A stretch of 64,000 bases of DNA from Pseudomonas xantholysinigenes. GTDB lineage: Bacteria > Pseudomonadota > Gammaproteobacteria > Pseudomonadales > Pseudomonadaceae. Both the position numbers and the translations under genes were made by a program. This document shows positions 20,397 to 31,590 of the stretch, one piece after another. The DNA lies in contig NZ_CP077095.1 in NCBI RefSeq assembly GCF_014268885.2, positions 1,803,501 through 1,867,500 on the forward strand. Reading direction: 5' to 3'. How positions within the stretch are numbered: the stretch's first letter is position 1; the number at the start of each line of letters is the position of its first letter. The notes beneath the pieces were generated by a model. The model was not told the DNA's origin and made no database searches. It worked only from the letters and a program-made list of their open reading frames with translations.

Positions 20397-20448
20397 AACG
20401 CACTGCGGCGCGCCGGAGCTCTTCAGCTCCAGCGCGCCGCAGTGCGTT
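20397..20448 (+). other. Long hairpin between the membrane protein gene and fadB
   Basis: Arms 20397-20420 and 20425-20448 pair over 24 bases with one mismatch and a CTTC loop (core ACGCACTGCGGCGCGC). No T run follows on either strand, so a plain intrinsic terminator is not certain. The rest of 20449-20862, over 400 bases, is non-coding: a TTGACA at 20661-20666 with GAATGT 17 bases on (20684-20689) is a weak promoter candidate. CAAAC...GTTTG flank 20707-20730 but are too far apart for a standard PsrA site. Confidence 0.6.
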
Positions 20449-20862
20449 CTGCCATGCAGAAAAAGGCCAGGCAGGCCGGAAACACTTGTAATCACAAGCA
20501 GTGTCGCCAGCGCGGCGCGGCGCGTTTAAAAAATGCAGCCACCGTCGCTCGTCGATGGTCTATCGCTGACATGAATGATCGGCAATCACTGTCATCATGT
20601 TTCCTGCCCAGCGGGTAGAAGATGACTGGAAAGTCGCGTTTTCAAGGTGCTCGGCAGCATTTGACAACGCCGATCTTTTCGGAGAATGTGTGCACACCCA
20701 AATCAAACGGGCGTATGAATTGAGCGTTTGTATGTCAGACGGCTCTTACAGAATCCCGATTAGCGCGCCGACGGGTGTGCCTGGGGAAGGGACCGGAGCC
20801 ACCGGCCCATTCGCCAGCGATCGGCGTGTACAGTTCAGCTTCCATATCGTGGAGATCAGTTG

Positions 20863-23010
<2,148 letters not shown>

Positions 23011-23026
23011 GCGCCCAACGAGCTAG

Positions 23027-24217
<1,191 letters not shown>

Positions 24218-24234
24218 TCGCGTTGCATGACAGC

Positions 24235-24267
24235 AGCCGGGGCCCTGTGCCCCGGCTTTTGTTTTTT
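24235..24267 (+). terminator. Intrinsic terminator of fadBA
   Basis: Stem AGCCGGGG-CCCTGTG-CCCCGGCT with perfect 8-base arms, followed by TTTGTTTTTT. Confidence 0.88.
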
Positions 24268-24295
24268 ACAGGATTTGTTCAAGAGGGCGAGCGAC

Positions 24296-24547
24296 ATGCA
24301 GATACAACCTGGTGTGTACCGGCATTACAAAGGCCCTGAGTACCGCGTATTCAGCGCGGCGCGCCATTCCGAGAGCGAAGAGTGGATGGTCTTCTACCAG
24401 TGCCTGTATGGTGATTACAGCTTCTGGGTCAGGCCGCTTTCGATGTTCCAGGAGTCGGTCGAGGTTGACGGCGAGCAGGTGCCACGCTTTGCTTTGGTCA
24501 AGGCCGAAGAAGGCTTGCCTGAGCTGCATGGCAAGGCGCACGAGTGA
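24296..24547 (+). CDS. DUF1653 family protein
   Basis: 83 residues, starting MQIQPGVYRHYKGPEYRVF and continuing EEWMVFYQCLYGDYSFWVRP; this is the full DUF1653 pattern, a small beta-barrel of unknown function found in many bacteria. ATG 24296 has AGAGGG upstream. Upstream in-frame codons cross the fadBA terminator and are excluded. It may be read from its own promoter and lies before topA. Confidence 0.85.
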   Translation: MQIQPGVYRHYKGPEYRVFSAARHSESEEWMVFYQCLYGDYSFWVRPLSMFQESVEVDGEQVPRFALVKAEEGLPELHGKAHE

Positions 24548-24557
24548 TAGACCGCGC

Positions 24558-24586
24558 TTGACCTCACTCTTTTGCCACTATATATA
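24558..24586 (+). promoter_or_regulatory. Probable sigma-70 promoter of topA
   Basis: TTGACC (24558-24563), 17 bases, then TATATA (24581-24586), about 60 bases before the topA start. A GC hairpin (GGTGCC...GGCACC, 24590-24607) lies in the leader. Confidence 0.6.
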
Positions 24587-24647
24587 GCGGTGCCGCGTCC
24601 GGCACCTGACGCGTTTTTCATCTTCAGATTCAGGAATACTCCGATCC

Positions 24648-27257
24648 ATGGGCAAATCGCTGGTCATTGTGGAATCCCCGGCCAAGGCCAAGACCATCAA
24701 CAAGTACCTGGGCAGCCAGTACGTGGTGAAGTCGAGTATCGGCCATATCCGAGACCTTCCCACCAGCGGTTCCGCCAGTGCGAGCAAGGAACCGGCGGCC
24801 AAGCGCGGCAAGACTGCGGCCGAGGCCCCGGCGTTGTCGCCGAAGGAGAAGGCTCGCCGCACCTTGGTGGCACGCATGGGCGTCGACCCCGAGGCCGGCT
24901 GGAAGGCCAAGTACGAGATCCTTCCCGGCAAGGAGAAGGTGATCGAGGAATTGCGCCGCCTGGCCAAGGATGCCGACACCATCTATCTCGCAACCGACTT
25001 GGATCGCGAGGGGGAAGCCATTGCCTGGCACCTGCGCGAAGCCATCGGTGGTGACGACAGCCGCTACAAGCGCGTGGTGTTCAACGAAATCACCAAGAAA
25101 GCCATCCAGGAAGCGTTCTCCCAGCCGGGCGAACTCGATATCGATCGGGTCAATGCCCAGCAGGCGCGTCGTTTCCTCGATCGCGTGGTTGGCTACATGG
25201 TTTCGCCGCTGCTGTGGGCCAAGATCGCCCGTGGCCTGTCGGCTGGCCGTGTGCAGTCGGTGGCGGTGAAGCTGGTGGTCGAGCGTGAGCGCGAGATCCG
25301 CGCATTCAACCCGGAAGAGTACTGGGAAGTTCACGCCGACCTGGGGACCGCGAAGAACGCCAAGGTGCGTTTCGAAGTGGCGCGCGAGAAAGGCGAAGCC
25401 TTCAAACCGCTCAACGAAGCCCAGGCCATGGCCGCGTTGGAGAAACTCAAGTCCTCCAGCTACAGCGTCAGCAAGCGTGAAGACCGCCCGACCAGCAGCA
25501 AGCCTTCGGCACCGTTCATCACCTCCACCCTGCAGCAGGCCGCCAGCAACCGCCTGGGCTTTGGGGTGAAGAAGACCATGATGATGGCCCAGCGTCTGTA
25601 CGAGGCCGGCTACATCACCTATATGCGTACCGACTCGACCAACCTGTCGACGGATGCCGTCGAGATGGCGCGTAGCTACATCGAGAAAGAATTCGGCAAG
25701 CAGTACCTGCCCGCCGCGCCGATCGTCTATGGCAGCAAGGAAGGGGCGCAAGAGGCGCACGAGGCGATTCGTCCCTCCGATGTCAGCACGCATCCGACCA
25801 AGCTCAGCGGCATGGAGCGTGATGCCGAGCGCCTGTACGAGCTGATCTGGCGTCAGTTCCTGGCCTGCCAGATGCCGCCGGCGCAGTACCTGTCCACCAG
25901 CGTTACCGTGGTGGCCGGCGACTACGAGCTGCGCGCCAAGGGCCGTATCCTCAAGTTCGACGGTTATACCCGTGTGCTGCCCCAGCAGAGCAAGCCGGGC
26001 GAGGATGACGTGCTGCCGGAAATGGCCCAGGGCGAGACACTCAAGCTGATCCAGCTTGACCCAAGCCAGCACTTCACCAAGCCGCCGGCGCGCTTCACTG
26101 AAGCCAGCCTGGTCAAGGAAATGGAAAAGCGCGGGATCGGTCGCCCGTCGACCTATGCGGCGATCATCTCGACCATCCAGGACCGCGGTTACGTGACGCT
26201 GCACAACCGCCGGTTCTACTCCGAGAAAATGGGTGACATCGTCACCGAGCGTTTGTCGGAGAGTTTTGCCAACCTGATGGACTACGGCTTCACCGCCGGC
26301 ATGGAAGAGAACCTCGACGATGTAGCCCAGGGCGAGCGTGACTGGAAGAACGTCCTCGACGAGTTCTATGGCGACTTCAGCAAGAAGCTGCAGACCGCCG
26401 AGTCCAGCGAGCATGGCATGCGCGCCAACCAGCCGACCCTGACCAACATCGCGTGCAAGGAGTGCGGTCGGCCGATGATGATTCGCACCGCGTCCACCGG
26501 CGTGTTCCTCGGTTGCTCGGGCTACAGCCTGCCACCGAAGGAGCGTTGCAAGGCCACCGTCAACCTGGTGCCTGGCGACGAGATTGCCGCCGACGACGAG
26601 GGTGAATCGGAGTCGCTGGTGCTGCGTGGCAAGCACCGTTGCCCGATCTGCGCCACGGCGATGGATGCTTATCTGCTGGACGAGAAACGCAAGCTGCACA
26701 TCTGCGGTAACAACCCGGACTGCGTTGGCTACGAGATCGAGGAAGGTAGCTACCGCATCAAGGGTTATGAAGGGCCGAGCCTGGAGTGTGACAAGTGTGG
26801 TAGCGAGATGCAGCTCAAGACTGGCCGATTCGGCAAGTTCTTTGGTTGCACCAACCCGACCTGCAAGAACACCCGCAAGCTGCTCAAGAGCGGCGAGGCG
26901 GCGCCACCGAAGATGGACAAGGTGGACATGCCTGAGCTCAAGTGCGAAAAGGTCGATGACACCTATGTGCTGCGTGACGGTGCTTCGGGCCTGTTCCTGG
27001 CCGCCAGCCAGTTCCCGAAGAACCGCGAGACCCGTGCGCCGCTGGTGCTGGAGATCGTGCCGCACAAGCACGAGATCGATCCGAAGTATCACTTCCTCTG
27101 CGATGCGCCGCAGAAGGACCCGGATGGTCGCCCGGCGGTGATTCGCTATAGCCGCAAGACCAAGGAGCAGTATGTGCAGTCCGAGGTCGACGGCAAGCCG
27201 ACCGGCTGGAAGGCGTTCTTCGATGGCAAGGCGTGGAAGGTCGAAGACAAGCGCTGA
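24648..27257 (+). CDS. topA: DNA topoisomerase I
   Basis: Type IA topoisomerase relaxing negative supercoils. The TOPRIM domain opens [20 protein letters not shown] and contains [14 protein letters not shown] with the metal-binding acids. The active-site Tyr is Y325 in [12 protein letters not shown]. The C-terminus has two or three Cys4 zinc elements (CKECGRP...[28 protein letters not shown] with CTNPTC). 869 residues, as in other pseudomonads. Confidence 0.98.
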   Translation: MGKSLVIVESPAKAKTINKYLGSQYVVKSSIGHIRDLPTSGSASASKEPAAKRGKTAAEAPALSPKEKARRTLVARMGVDPEAGWKAKYEILPGKEKVIEELRRLAKDADTIYLATDLDREGEAIAWHLREAIGGDDSRYKRVVFNEITKKAIQEAFSQPGELDIDRVNAQQARRFLDRVVGYMVSPLLWAKIARGLSAGRVQSVAVKLVVEREREIRAFNPEEYWEVHADLGTAKNAKVRFEVAREKGEAFKPLNEAQAMAALEKLKSSSYSVSKREDRPTSSKPSAPFITSTLQQAASNRLGFGVKKTMMMAQRLYEAGYITYMRTDSTNLSTDAVEMARSYIEKEFGKQYLPAAPIVYGSKEGAQEAHEAIRPSDVSTHPTKLSGMERDAERLYELIWRQFLACQMPPAQYLSTSVTVVAGDYELRAKGRILKFDGYTRVLPQQSKPGEDDVLPEMAQGETLKLIQLDPSQHFTKPPARFTEASLVKEMEKRGIGRPSTYAAIISTIQDRGYVTLHNRRFYSEKMGDIVTERLSESFANLMDYGFTAGMEENLDDVAQGERDWKNVLDEFYGDFSKKLQTAESSEHGMRANQPTLTNIACKECGRPMMIRTASTGVFLGCSGYSLPPKERCKATVNLVPGDEIAADDEGESESLVLRGKHRCPICATAMDAYLLDEKRKLHICGNNPDCVGYEIEEGSYRIKGYEGPSLECDKCGSEMQLKTGRFGKFFGCTNPTCKNTRKLLKSGEAAPPKMDKVDMPELKCEKVDDTYVLRDGASGLFLAASQFPKNRETRAPLVLEIVPHKHEIDPKYHFLCDAPQKDPDGRPAVIRYSRKTKEQYVQSEVDGKPTGWKAFFDGKAWKVEDKR

Positions 27258-27273
27258 TCTGAGTCGCAGCTCG

Positions 27274-27367
27274 TCGCGGGGCAAGTCGCATCGGCGCACC
27301 GCCGCTCCCACAGGTACCTTTTGATATCTGTGGGAGCGGCGGTGCGCCGAAGCGACTTGCCCCGCGA
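27274..27367. repeat. REP inverted pair, GGCAAGTCG subtype
   Basis: Arms 27274-27315 and 27330-27367 (core GCGGGGCAAGTCGC and CACCGCCGCTCCCACAGG) are nearly exact inverses. It follows topA and lies before the next gene on the same strand. Confidence 0.85.
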
Positions 27368-27443
27368 TCGTTTGTGCTTGCGGTAAAGTCGGCCAATCCC
27401 GGAAACTGGGGTATCGCCTTGCAGCCTTCAGGAGTCAGTCGAA

Positions 27444-27959
27444 ATGGCCCAGGAACTCTACACCCGCACCAACCAGAAGCTGTTCTTCGCCGGCCTCGCC
27501 TTGGAGTCCATGGCGCGCGCCGAACAGAGCCAGGCCATGAACGCCCAGGGCCTGGTCCAGGCCGAGCGCGAGTCGGCGCTGTTCCACCTGTATGGCGCGC
27601 TACTGGGCCTTTGCCATGAGGTCGGTGGTTTCTATCGCTTGCCAGTGGTGCCCTCGGTAGAGCAGGCGCTTGCCGATGATGCGCTCAACAGTATCGCCAT
27701 TCCTGAAGTGGCCGAGATGCTCGAACTGGTCCGCCAGCGGGAAACCTGGCTGGCGCAACTGCTCGTGGCTTATGCCGATTTGTTCCGACCGCCGGTCGCG
27801 AAGAAGGTGGTGAAAACCGATGTCACCCAGCCGCTGATCCAGGCGATCAATCTTGATGAGCCCGAGCCAGTCGCGCTTTCCCGAGAAGAGCTGGAAGGGT
27901 GGCGACAGAGTCTCAAGGGCCTGGTGAGACGATTCCGCGACGCGCTCAGTGAGTGCTGA
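27444..27959 (+). CDS. DUF6586 family protein
   Basis: 171 residues, mostly alpha-helical (TNQKLFFAGLALESMARAEQ opening; central helices up to 115), no signal, no membrane segment and no catalytic motif. I recognise it as the pseudomonad-specific family DUF6586, function unknown. The start is ATG 27444, preceded by AGTCGAA. The gene is 51 bases before the next and may be cotranscribed with it. Confidence 0.72.
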   Translation: MAQELYTRTNQKLFFAGLALESMARAEQSQAMNAQGLVQAERESALFHLYGALLGLCHEVGGFYRLPVVPSVEQALADDALNSIAIPEVAEMLELVRQRETWLAQLLVAYADLFRPPVAKKVVKTDVTQPLIQAINLDEPEPVALSREELEGWRQSLKGLVRRFRDALSEC

Positions 27960-28010
27960 TAGCGTCCATGACTGATACAATGATGGCCTTTCGTGAAAAG
28001 CAGGCCCTAT

Positions 28011-28244
28011 ATGTCAACGTCCTTTCTAGAAATTGTCGAGTTGCCTGATGGCCGGATTGAGCTGCGCCGTGCCGAGGATGAAGGTTCCCTGGTAACCCTG
28101 GATTTCTCAGAGGATGCCAAGGCATTCCTGCAAGGACAGCATGTGGAAGTGGCCAAGGCCATGCTTAGCGTTGGCGTGCAGATGGCGGGGCGCCTGGTGG
28201 AAGGTGACTTCGAGCGTGAAGAAGGCCCGCGCGTCCTTCACTGA
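28011..28244 (+). CDS. Small conserved hypothetical protein
   Basis: 77 residues. MSTSFLEIVELPDGRIELRR forms a beta pair, followed by an acidic helical part (HVEVAKAMLSVGVQMAGRL). I do not know a function; similar short proteins seem common in pseudomonads at this place. ATG 28011 is preceded by CAGG; an earlier in-frame ATG at 27993 adds six residues with no ribosome site. Confidence 0.7.
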   Translation: MSTSFLEIVELPDGRIELRRAEDEGSLVTLDFSEDAKAFLQGQHVEVAKAMLSVGVQMAGRLVEGDFEREEGPRVLH

Positions 28245-28283
28245 GCCACATTAGTGGCTGCGGGTTGCAAGTGTTTGACAGGC

Positions 28284-28321
28284 AAAGCCTGAACATCAGC
28301 CGAGGCGGATGTTCAGGCTTT
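28284..28321. terminator. Hairpin serving two convergent genes
   Basis: Perfect 14-base arms AAAGCCTGAACATC (28284-28297) and GATGTTCAGGCTTT (28308-28321). The sulA stop codon (28298-28296) lies inside. It is placed to end both the plus-strand gene and the sulA transcript. Confidence 0.7.
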
Positions 28322-28772
28322 GTGCGTTTCCGAGGGCGGCAGCGCGCAGCAGTTGCTGGCGCGCGCTGCCGTTGACGGCGCCGAGCCAGCTGACCACGGT
28401 ATGGCTGTGTCCCAGGCGCAGGGCTTCGCAGGCCAGTTGCAGTGGGGTCTGCTTGCCACCGGGTTGCAGGATCAGGATGCGCTCGCGATTCAGGCCCGCA
28501 TCGCGCAGCCATGCCTGGGTGAGGCTGCCTGGCGGAGCGATCAAGGTCAGCCAACGGCTGTCGTCTTCCTCGCTGAGCTCGCGTAGCACGGGCGCCAGCA
28601 GGCTCTGGCAATGCCCCGGTGCGCCGCGCAGGGCCAGTTCGCTGAACAGCTCCGGCTGGTTGCTCTTGCGTGGCGTGGCGCCGGACTTGAGGCCCGGCAG
28701 CACCGGTTGGGCGAGGAAGGCCTCGAACAGCGGCAGCTGGGCTGGTGTGTGCGTGTGGGTGAAAGGCTGCAT
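28296..28772 (-). CDS. sulA: SOS cell-division inhibitor SulA
   Basis: 158 residues, homologous to E. coli SulA, which blocks FtsZ polymerisation after DNA damage. The conserved core WLTLIAPPGSLTQAWLRDAG and GHSHTVVSWLGAVNG is present. The ribosome site AGGAGG precedes ATG 28772. It lies 13 bases downstream of lexA, so it is transcribed from the LexA-controlled promoter; there is no own SOS box in the gap. Confidence 0.9.
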   Translation of the reverse strand: MQPFTHTHTPAQLPLFEAFLAQPVLPGLKSGATPRKSNQPELFSELALRGAPGHCQSLLAPVLRELSEEDDSRWLTLIAPPGSLTQAWLRDAGLNRERILILQPGGKQTPLQLACEALRLGHSHTVVSWLGAVNGSARQQLLRAAALGNAQSLNIRLG

Positions 28773-28785
28773 GACGCCTCCTGGA

Positions 28786-29394
28786 TCAGCGGCGCAGAAC
28801 GCCGACGCTCAAGCCCTCGATCACCAGTTCCTGTTCCTTCAGGTCGACTTCGATGGGGGCGAATTCGGGGTTTTCGGCGATCAGCCAGACCTTGCTGCCT
28901 TCGCGCTTGAAGCGCTTGACGGTCACTTCGTCGCCGATGCGGGCTACCACCACCTGGCCGTTGCGGGCCTCACGGGTGGTGTGCACGGCGAGCAGGTCGC
29001 CGTCGAGGATACCGATGTCCTTCATGCTCATGCCGTGTACGCGCAACAGGTAGTCGGCGCGGGGATGGAAGAAGGCCGGGTTGATGTTGCAGGATTCCTC
29101 GATGTGCTGTTCGGCGAGGATCGGTGCGCCGGCGGCGACTCGGCCAATGATCGGCAGGCCGCTGTCTTCGTCCTTCGTTTCCAGGCCGGGGATGCGGATG
29201 CCGCGCGAAGCGCCAGGGGTCATCTCGATGGCGCCCTTGCGGGCCAAGGCCTTGAGGTGCTCCTCGGCGGCATTGGGCGACTTGAAGCCCAGCTCCTGGG
29301 CGATCTCGGCGCGGGTCGGCGGGAAGCCGTTGGCTTCGAGGCAGCGTTTGATGAAAGCCAGAATCTCGGCTTGGCGTGGCGTCAGTTTCAGCAT
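28786..29394 (-). CDS. lexA: LexA repressor
   Basis: SOS master repressor, 202 residues. The N-terminal winged helix ([20 protein letters not shown]) binds DNA. The autocleavage bond is Ala88-Gly89 (RVAAGAP). The catalytic pair is S123 (GMSMKD) and K160 (DEVTVK). It is followed by sulA in an operon. Two LexA boxes lie within 50 bases upstream, so the gene represses itself. Confidence 0.98.
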   Translation of the reverse strand: MLKLTPRQAEILAFIKRCLEANGFPPTRAEIAQELGFKSPNAAEEHLKALARKGAIEMTPGASRGIRIPGLETKDEDSGLPIIGRVAAGAPILAEQHIEESCNINPAFFHPRADYLLRVHGMSMKDIGILDGDLLAVHTTREARNGQVVVARIGDEVTVKRFKREGSKVWLIAENPEFAPIEVDLKEQELVIEGLSVGVLRR

Positions 29395-29405
29395 GGGCGA
29401 GGGCT

Positions 29406-29421
29406 CTGTCTTTTTATACAG
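29406..29421 (-). promoter_or_regulatory. LexA box, start-proximal
   Basis: CTGTCTTTTTATACAG, matching CTG-N10-CAG, placed between the -10 and the lexA start. Confidence 0.85.
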
Positions 29422-29424
29422 TGA

Positions 29425-29440
29425 CTGGGATTATATACAG
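29425..29440 (-). promoter_or_regulatory. LexA box overlapping the lexA -10
   Basis: CTGGGATTATATACAG, matching CTG-N10-CAG. On the minus strand it contains the -10 TATAAT (29435-29430). A TTGCAG (29457-29452) 16 bases upstream is the -35. LexA bound here blocks polymerase. Confidence 0.88.
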
Positions 29441-29554
29441 TGCCAGGCTCGCTGCAAGCCACCCGCTGCAAGAAATACTCTGCGCAGGGCGCATCTTGTC
29501 GCTTGCAGCTTGTAGCTTGGCGCTTTTAAATGGCGACCGACCGGTCACCCAGCC

Positions 29555-29583
29555 TTGACAGCGACAGGCTTGAAACGTATGTT
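29555..29583 (+). promoter_or_regulatory. Promoter of psrA
   Basis: TTGACA (29555-29560), 17 bases, TATGTT (29578-29583). The -10 lies inside the first PsrA box, as needed for autorepression. Confidence 0.7.
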
Positions 29584-29598
29584 TCAAACAACTGTTTG
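29572..29598 (+). promoter_or_regulatory. Tandem PsrA operator boxes
   Basis: GAAACGTATGTTTC (29572-29585) and CAAACAACTGTTTG (29585-29598) share one base. Both match the reported PsrA consensus G/CAAAC-N2-4-GTTTG/C with N4. They overlap the -10 and the transcript start. Confidence 0.8.
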
Positions 29599-29613
29599 TC
29601 AGGCGGAGTAGTC

Positions 29614-30318
29614 ATGGCCCAATCGGAAACCGTAGAGCGCATCCTCGATGCGGCGGAGCAGCTGTTCGCGGAGCGCGGGTTCGCGGAAACCTCATTGCGC
29701 CTGATCACCAGCAAGGCCGGGGTCAACCTGGCGGCGGTGAACTACCACTTCGGCTCGAAGAAGGCCCTGATCCAGGCAGTCTTCTCGCGTTTCCTCGGTC
29801 CGTTCTGCGCTAGCCTCGAGCGTGAGCTGGAGCGTCGCCAGGCACGCCCGGAGCAGAAAGCCAGCCTTGAAGAGCTGCTGGAGATGCTGGTCGAGCAAGC
29901 GCTCGCGGTGCAGCCGCGCAGCAACAACGACCTGTCGATCTTCATGCGCCTGCTCGGCCTGGCCTTCAGCCAGAGCCAGGGCCACCTGCGCCGTTACCTT
30001 GAAGACATGTATGGCAAGGTGTTCCGCCGCTACATGCTGCTGGTCAACGAGGCCGCCCCACGCATTCCGCCCCTGGAACTATTCTGGCGCGTGCATTTCA
30101 TGCTTGGCGCCGCAGCGTTCAGCATGTCCGGTATCAAAGCCCTGCGCGCCATCGCCGAGACCGATTTCGGCATCAATACCTCGATCGAGCAGGTGATGCG
30201 CCTGATGGTGCCGTTCCTTGCCGCCGGCATGCGCGCCGACAGCGGCGTCACCGACGAGGCCATGGCTTCGGCGCAGTTGCGCCCGCGCAGCAAAACCAGC
30301 GCTCCCGCCAAGGTCTGA
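29614..30318 (+). CDS. psrA: TetR-family regulator PsrA
   Basis: 234 residues. The TetR helix-turn-helix is at about 4-50 (TVERILDAAEQLFAERGFAE, then VNYHFGSKKALI); the all-helical C-terminal domain binds long-chain fatty acids. In Pseudomonas PsrA represses itself and fadBA and activates rpoS. ATG 29614 follows GGAG at 8 bases; the frame extends to 29530 but across the operator boxes. Neighbours lexA and nagZ match the usual place of psrA. Confidence 0.93.
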   Translation: MAQSETVERILDAAEQLFAERGFAETSLRLITSKAGVNLAAVNYHFGSKKALIQAVFSRFLGPFCASLERELERRQARPEQKASLEELLEMLVEQALAVQPRSNNDLSIFMRLLGLAFSQSQGHLRRYLEDMYGKVFRRYMLLVNEAAPRIPPLELFWRVHFMLGAAAFSMSGIKALRAIAETDFGINTSIEQVMRLMVPFLAAGMRADSGVTDEAMASAQLRPRSKTSAPAKV

Positions 30319-30477
30319 GCACTGGGCGGGGCAGGGCGCTTCGGCTAAGCTAGCGCCCATGCCTGACACGCCTCGCGCCGCGCGCTACGCCGGCGAGCCT
30401 CCCGCCACACTGAACCATTGGGCCCACTGCGGTCCTATGGCGGTGTGCGCCCCCGGATTTCCAATGAAGGAACCTCT

Positions 30478-31488
30478 ATGACTGCCAGCCTGCAAGGCTC
30501 CCTGATGGTGGATATCGCCGGTAAATGGCTGACCGCCGAAGACCGTCATTTGCTGCGCCAGCCTGAAGTGGCTGGCCTGATCATCTTTGCCCGCAATATC
30601 GACAGCCCACGCCAGGTGCGCGAGTTGTGCGCGTCGATCCGCGCCATCCGCCCCGAGCTGATCCTGGCCGTCGACCAGGAGGGCGGGCGGGTCCAGCGCC
30701 TGCGCCAGGGCTTCGTGCGCCTGCCGGCGATGCGCGCGATTGCCGACAACGACAACGCTGAATACCTGGCCGAGCAGTGCGGCTGGCTGATGGCCACCGA
30801 GGTACTGGCGGTGGGCCTGGACCTGAGCTTCGCTCCGGTGCTGGACCTCGATCACCAGCGCAGCGCCGTGGTCGGCAGCCGTGCCTTCGAGGGTGATCCG
30901 CAGCGTGCCACGCAACTGGCCGGCGCCTTCATCCGTGGCATGAACGCCGCAGGCATGGCCGCCTGCGGCAAGCACTTCCCCGGGCATGGTTGGGCCGAGG
31001 CCGATTCGCATGTGGCGATTCCGCTCGACGAGCGCAGCCTGGAGCAGTTGCGCGCCGTTGACCTGGTGCCGTTCACCCGGCTGAGCGGGCAACTGGCCGC
31101 GGTAATGCCGGCGCATGTCATCTACCCGCAGGTGGACAACCAGCCGGCCGGCTTTTCCCGGCGCTGGTTGCAGGGCATTCTGCGCGGCGAGCTGGGCTTC
31201 GACGGGGTGATCTTCAGTGACGACCTGTCGATGGCCGGCGCGCATGTGGTGGGCGATGCCGCCAGCCGTATCGAGGCGGCGCTGAGCGCGGGTTGCGACA
31301 TGGGGCTGGTGTGCAATGACCGCGCCGCGGCGGAGCTGGCGTTGAGCGCGGCGCAGCGTTTGAAGGTCAAGCCGTCGCCGCGGATCGCGCGGATGCGCGG
31401 GCAGGGCTTTGCGCGCACCGACTACCGTGAGCAGCCGCGTTGGCTGGAGGCGTTGGGGGCATTGAAGGAAGCCCAGCTGGTCGATTGA
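30478..31488 (+). CDS. nagZ: Beta-N-acetylhexosaminidase
   Basis: Cytoplasmic family-3 glycosidase removing GlcNAc from 1,6-anhydro-muropeptides in peptidoglycan recycling. The family signature KHFPGHG (about 165-171) is followed by a conserved His, and the nucleophile region VIFSDDLSMAG is near 240. 336 residues. ATG 30478 follows AAGGAA. It overlaps, as ATGA, the stop codon of a 40-codon frame (30359-30481); that frame lacks a ribosome site and is not called. Its substrates come from enzymes such as slt in this window. Confidence 0.95.
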   Translation: MTASLQGSLMVDIAGKWLTAEDRHLLRQPEVAGLIIFARNIDSPRQVRELCASIRAIRPELILAVDQEGGRVQRLRQGFVRLPAMRAIADNDNAEYLAEQCGWLMATEVLAVGLDLSFAPVLDLDHQRSAVVGSRAFEGDPQRATQLAGAFIRGMNAAGMAACGKHFPGHGWAEADSHVAIPLDERSLEQLRAVDLVPFTRLSGQLAAVMPAHVIYPQVDNQPAGFSRRWLQGILRGELGFDGVIFSDDLSMAGAHVVGDAASRIEAALSAGCDMGLVCNDRAAAELALSAAQRLKVKPSPRIARMRGQGFARTDYREQPRWLEALGALKEAQLVD

Positions 31489-31499
31489 CCGCGTTGGAT

Positions 31500-31571
31500 T
31501 CTTCGCGGGTAAGGCGCCAGCCTCAAGGAATACGCTGTCCTTGTGGGAGCGGGTTTACCCGCGAAGAGGCC
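31500..31571. repeat. REP inverted pair, diverged left arm
   Basis: TCTTCGCGGGTAAGGCGCC and, inverted, GTGGGAGCGGGTTTACCCGC...GAAGA. It lies between convergent nagZ and the SNF2 gene. Confidence 0.7.
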
Positions 31572-31590
31572 GGCACGGGAAAAGCCTGGC

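Noticed and set aside
20700..20735. PsrA box upstream of fadB (CAAAC ... GTTTG)
   Set aside because: The half sites are too far apart (over 15 bases) for the N2-4 consensus.
24630..27311. 893-codon minus-strand frame opposite topA
   Set aside because: Shadow of topA caused by third-position GC; no domain pattern.
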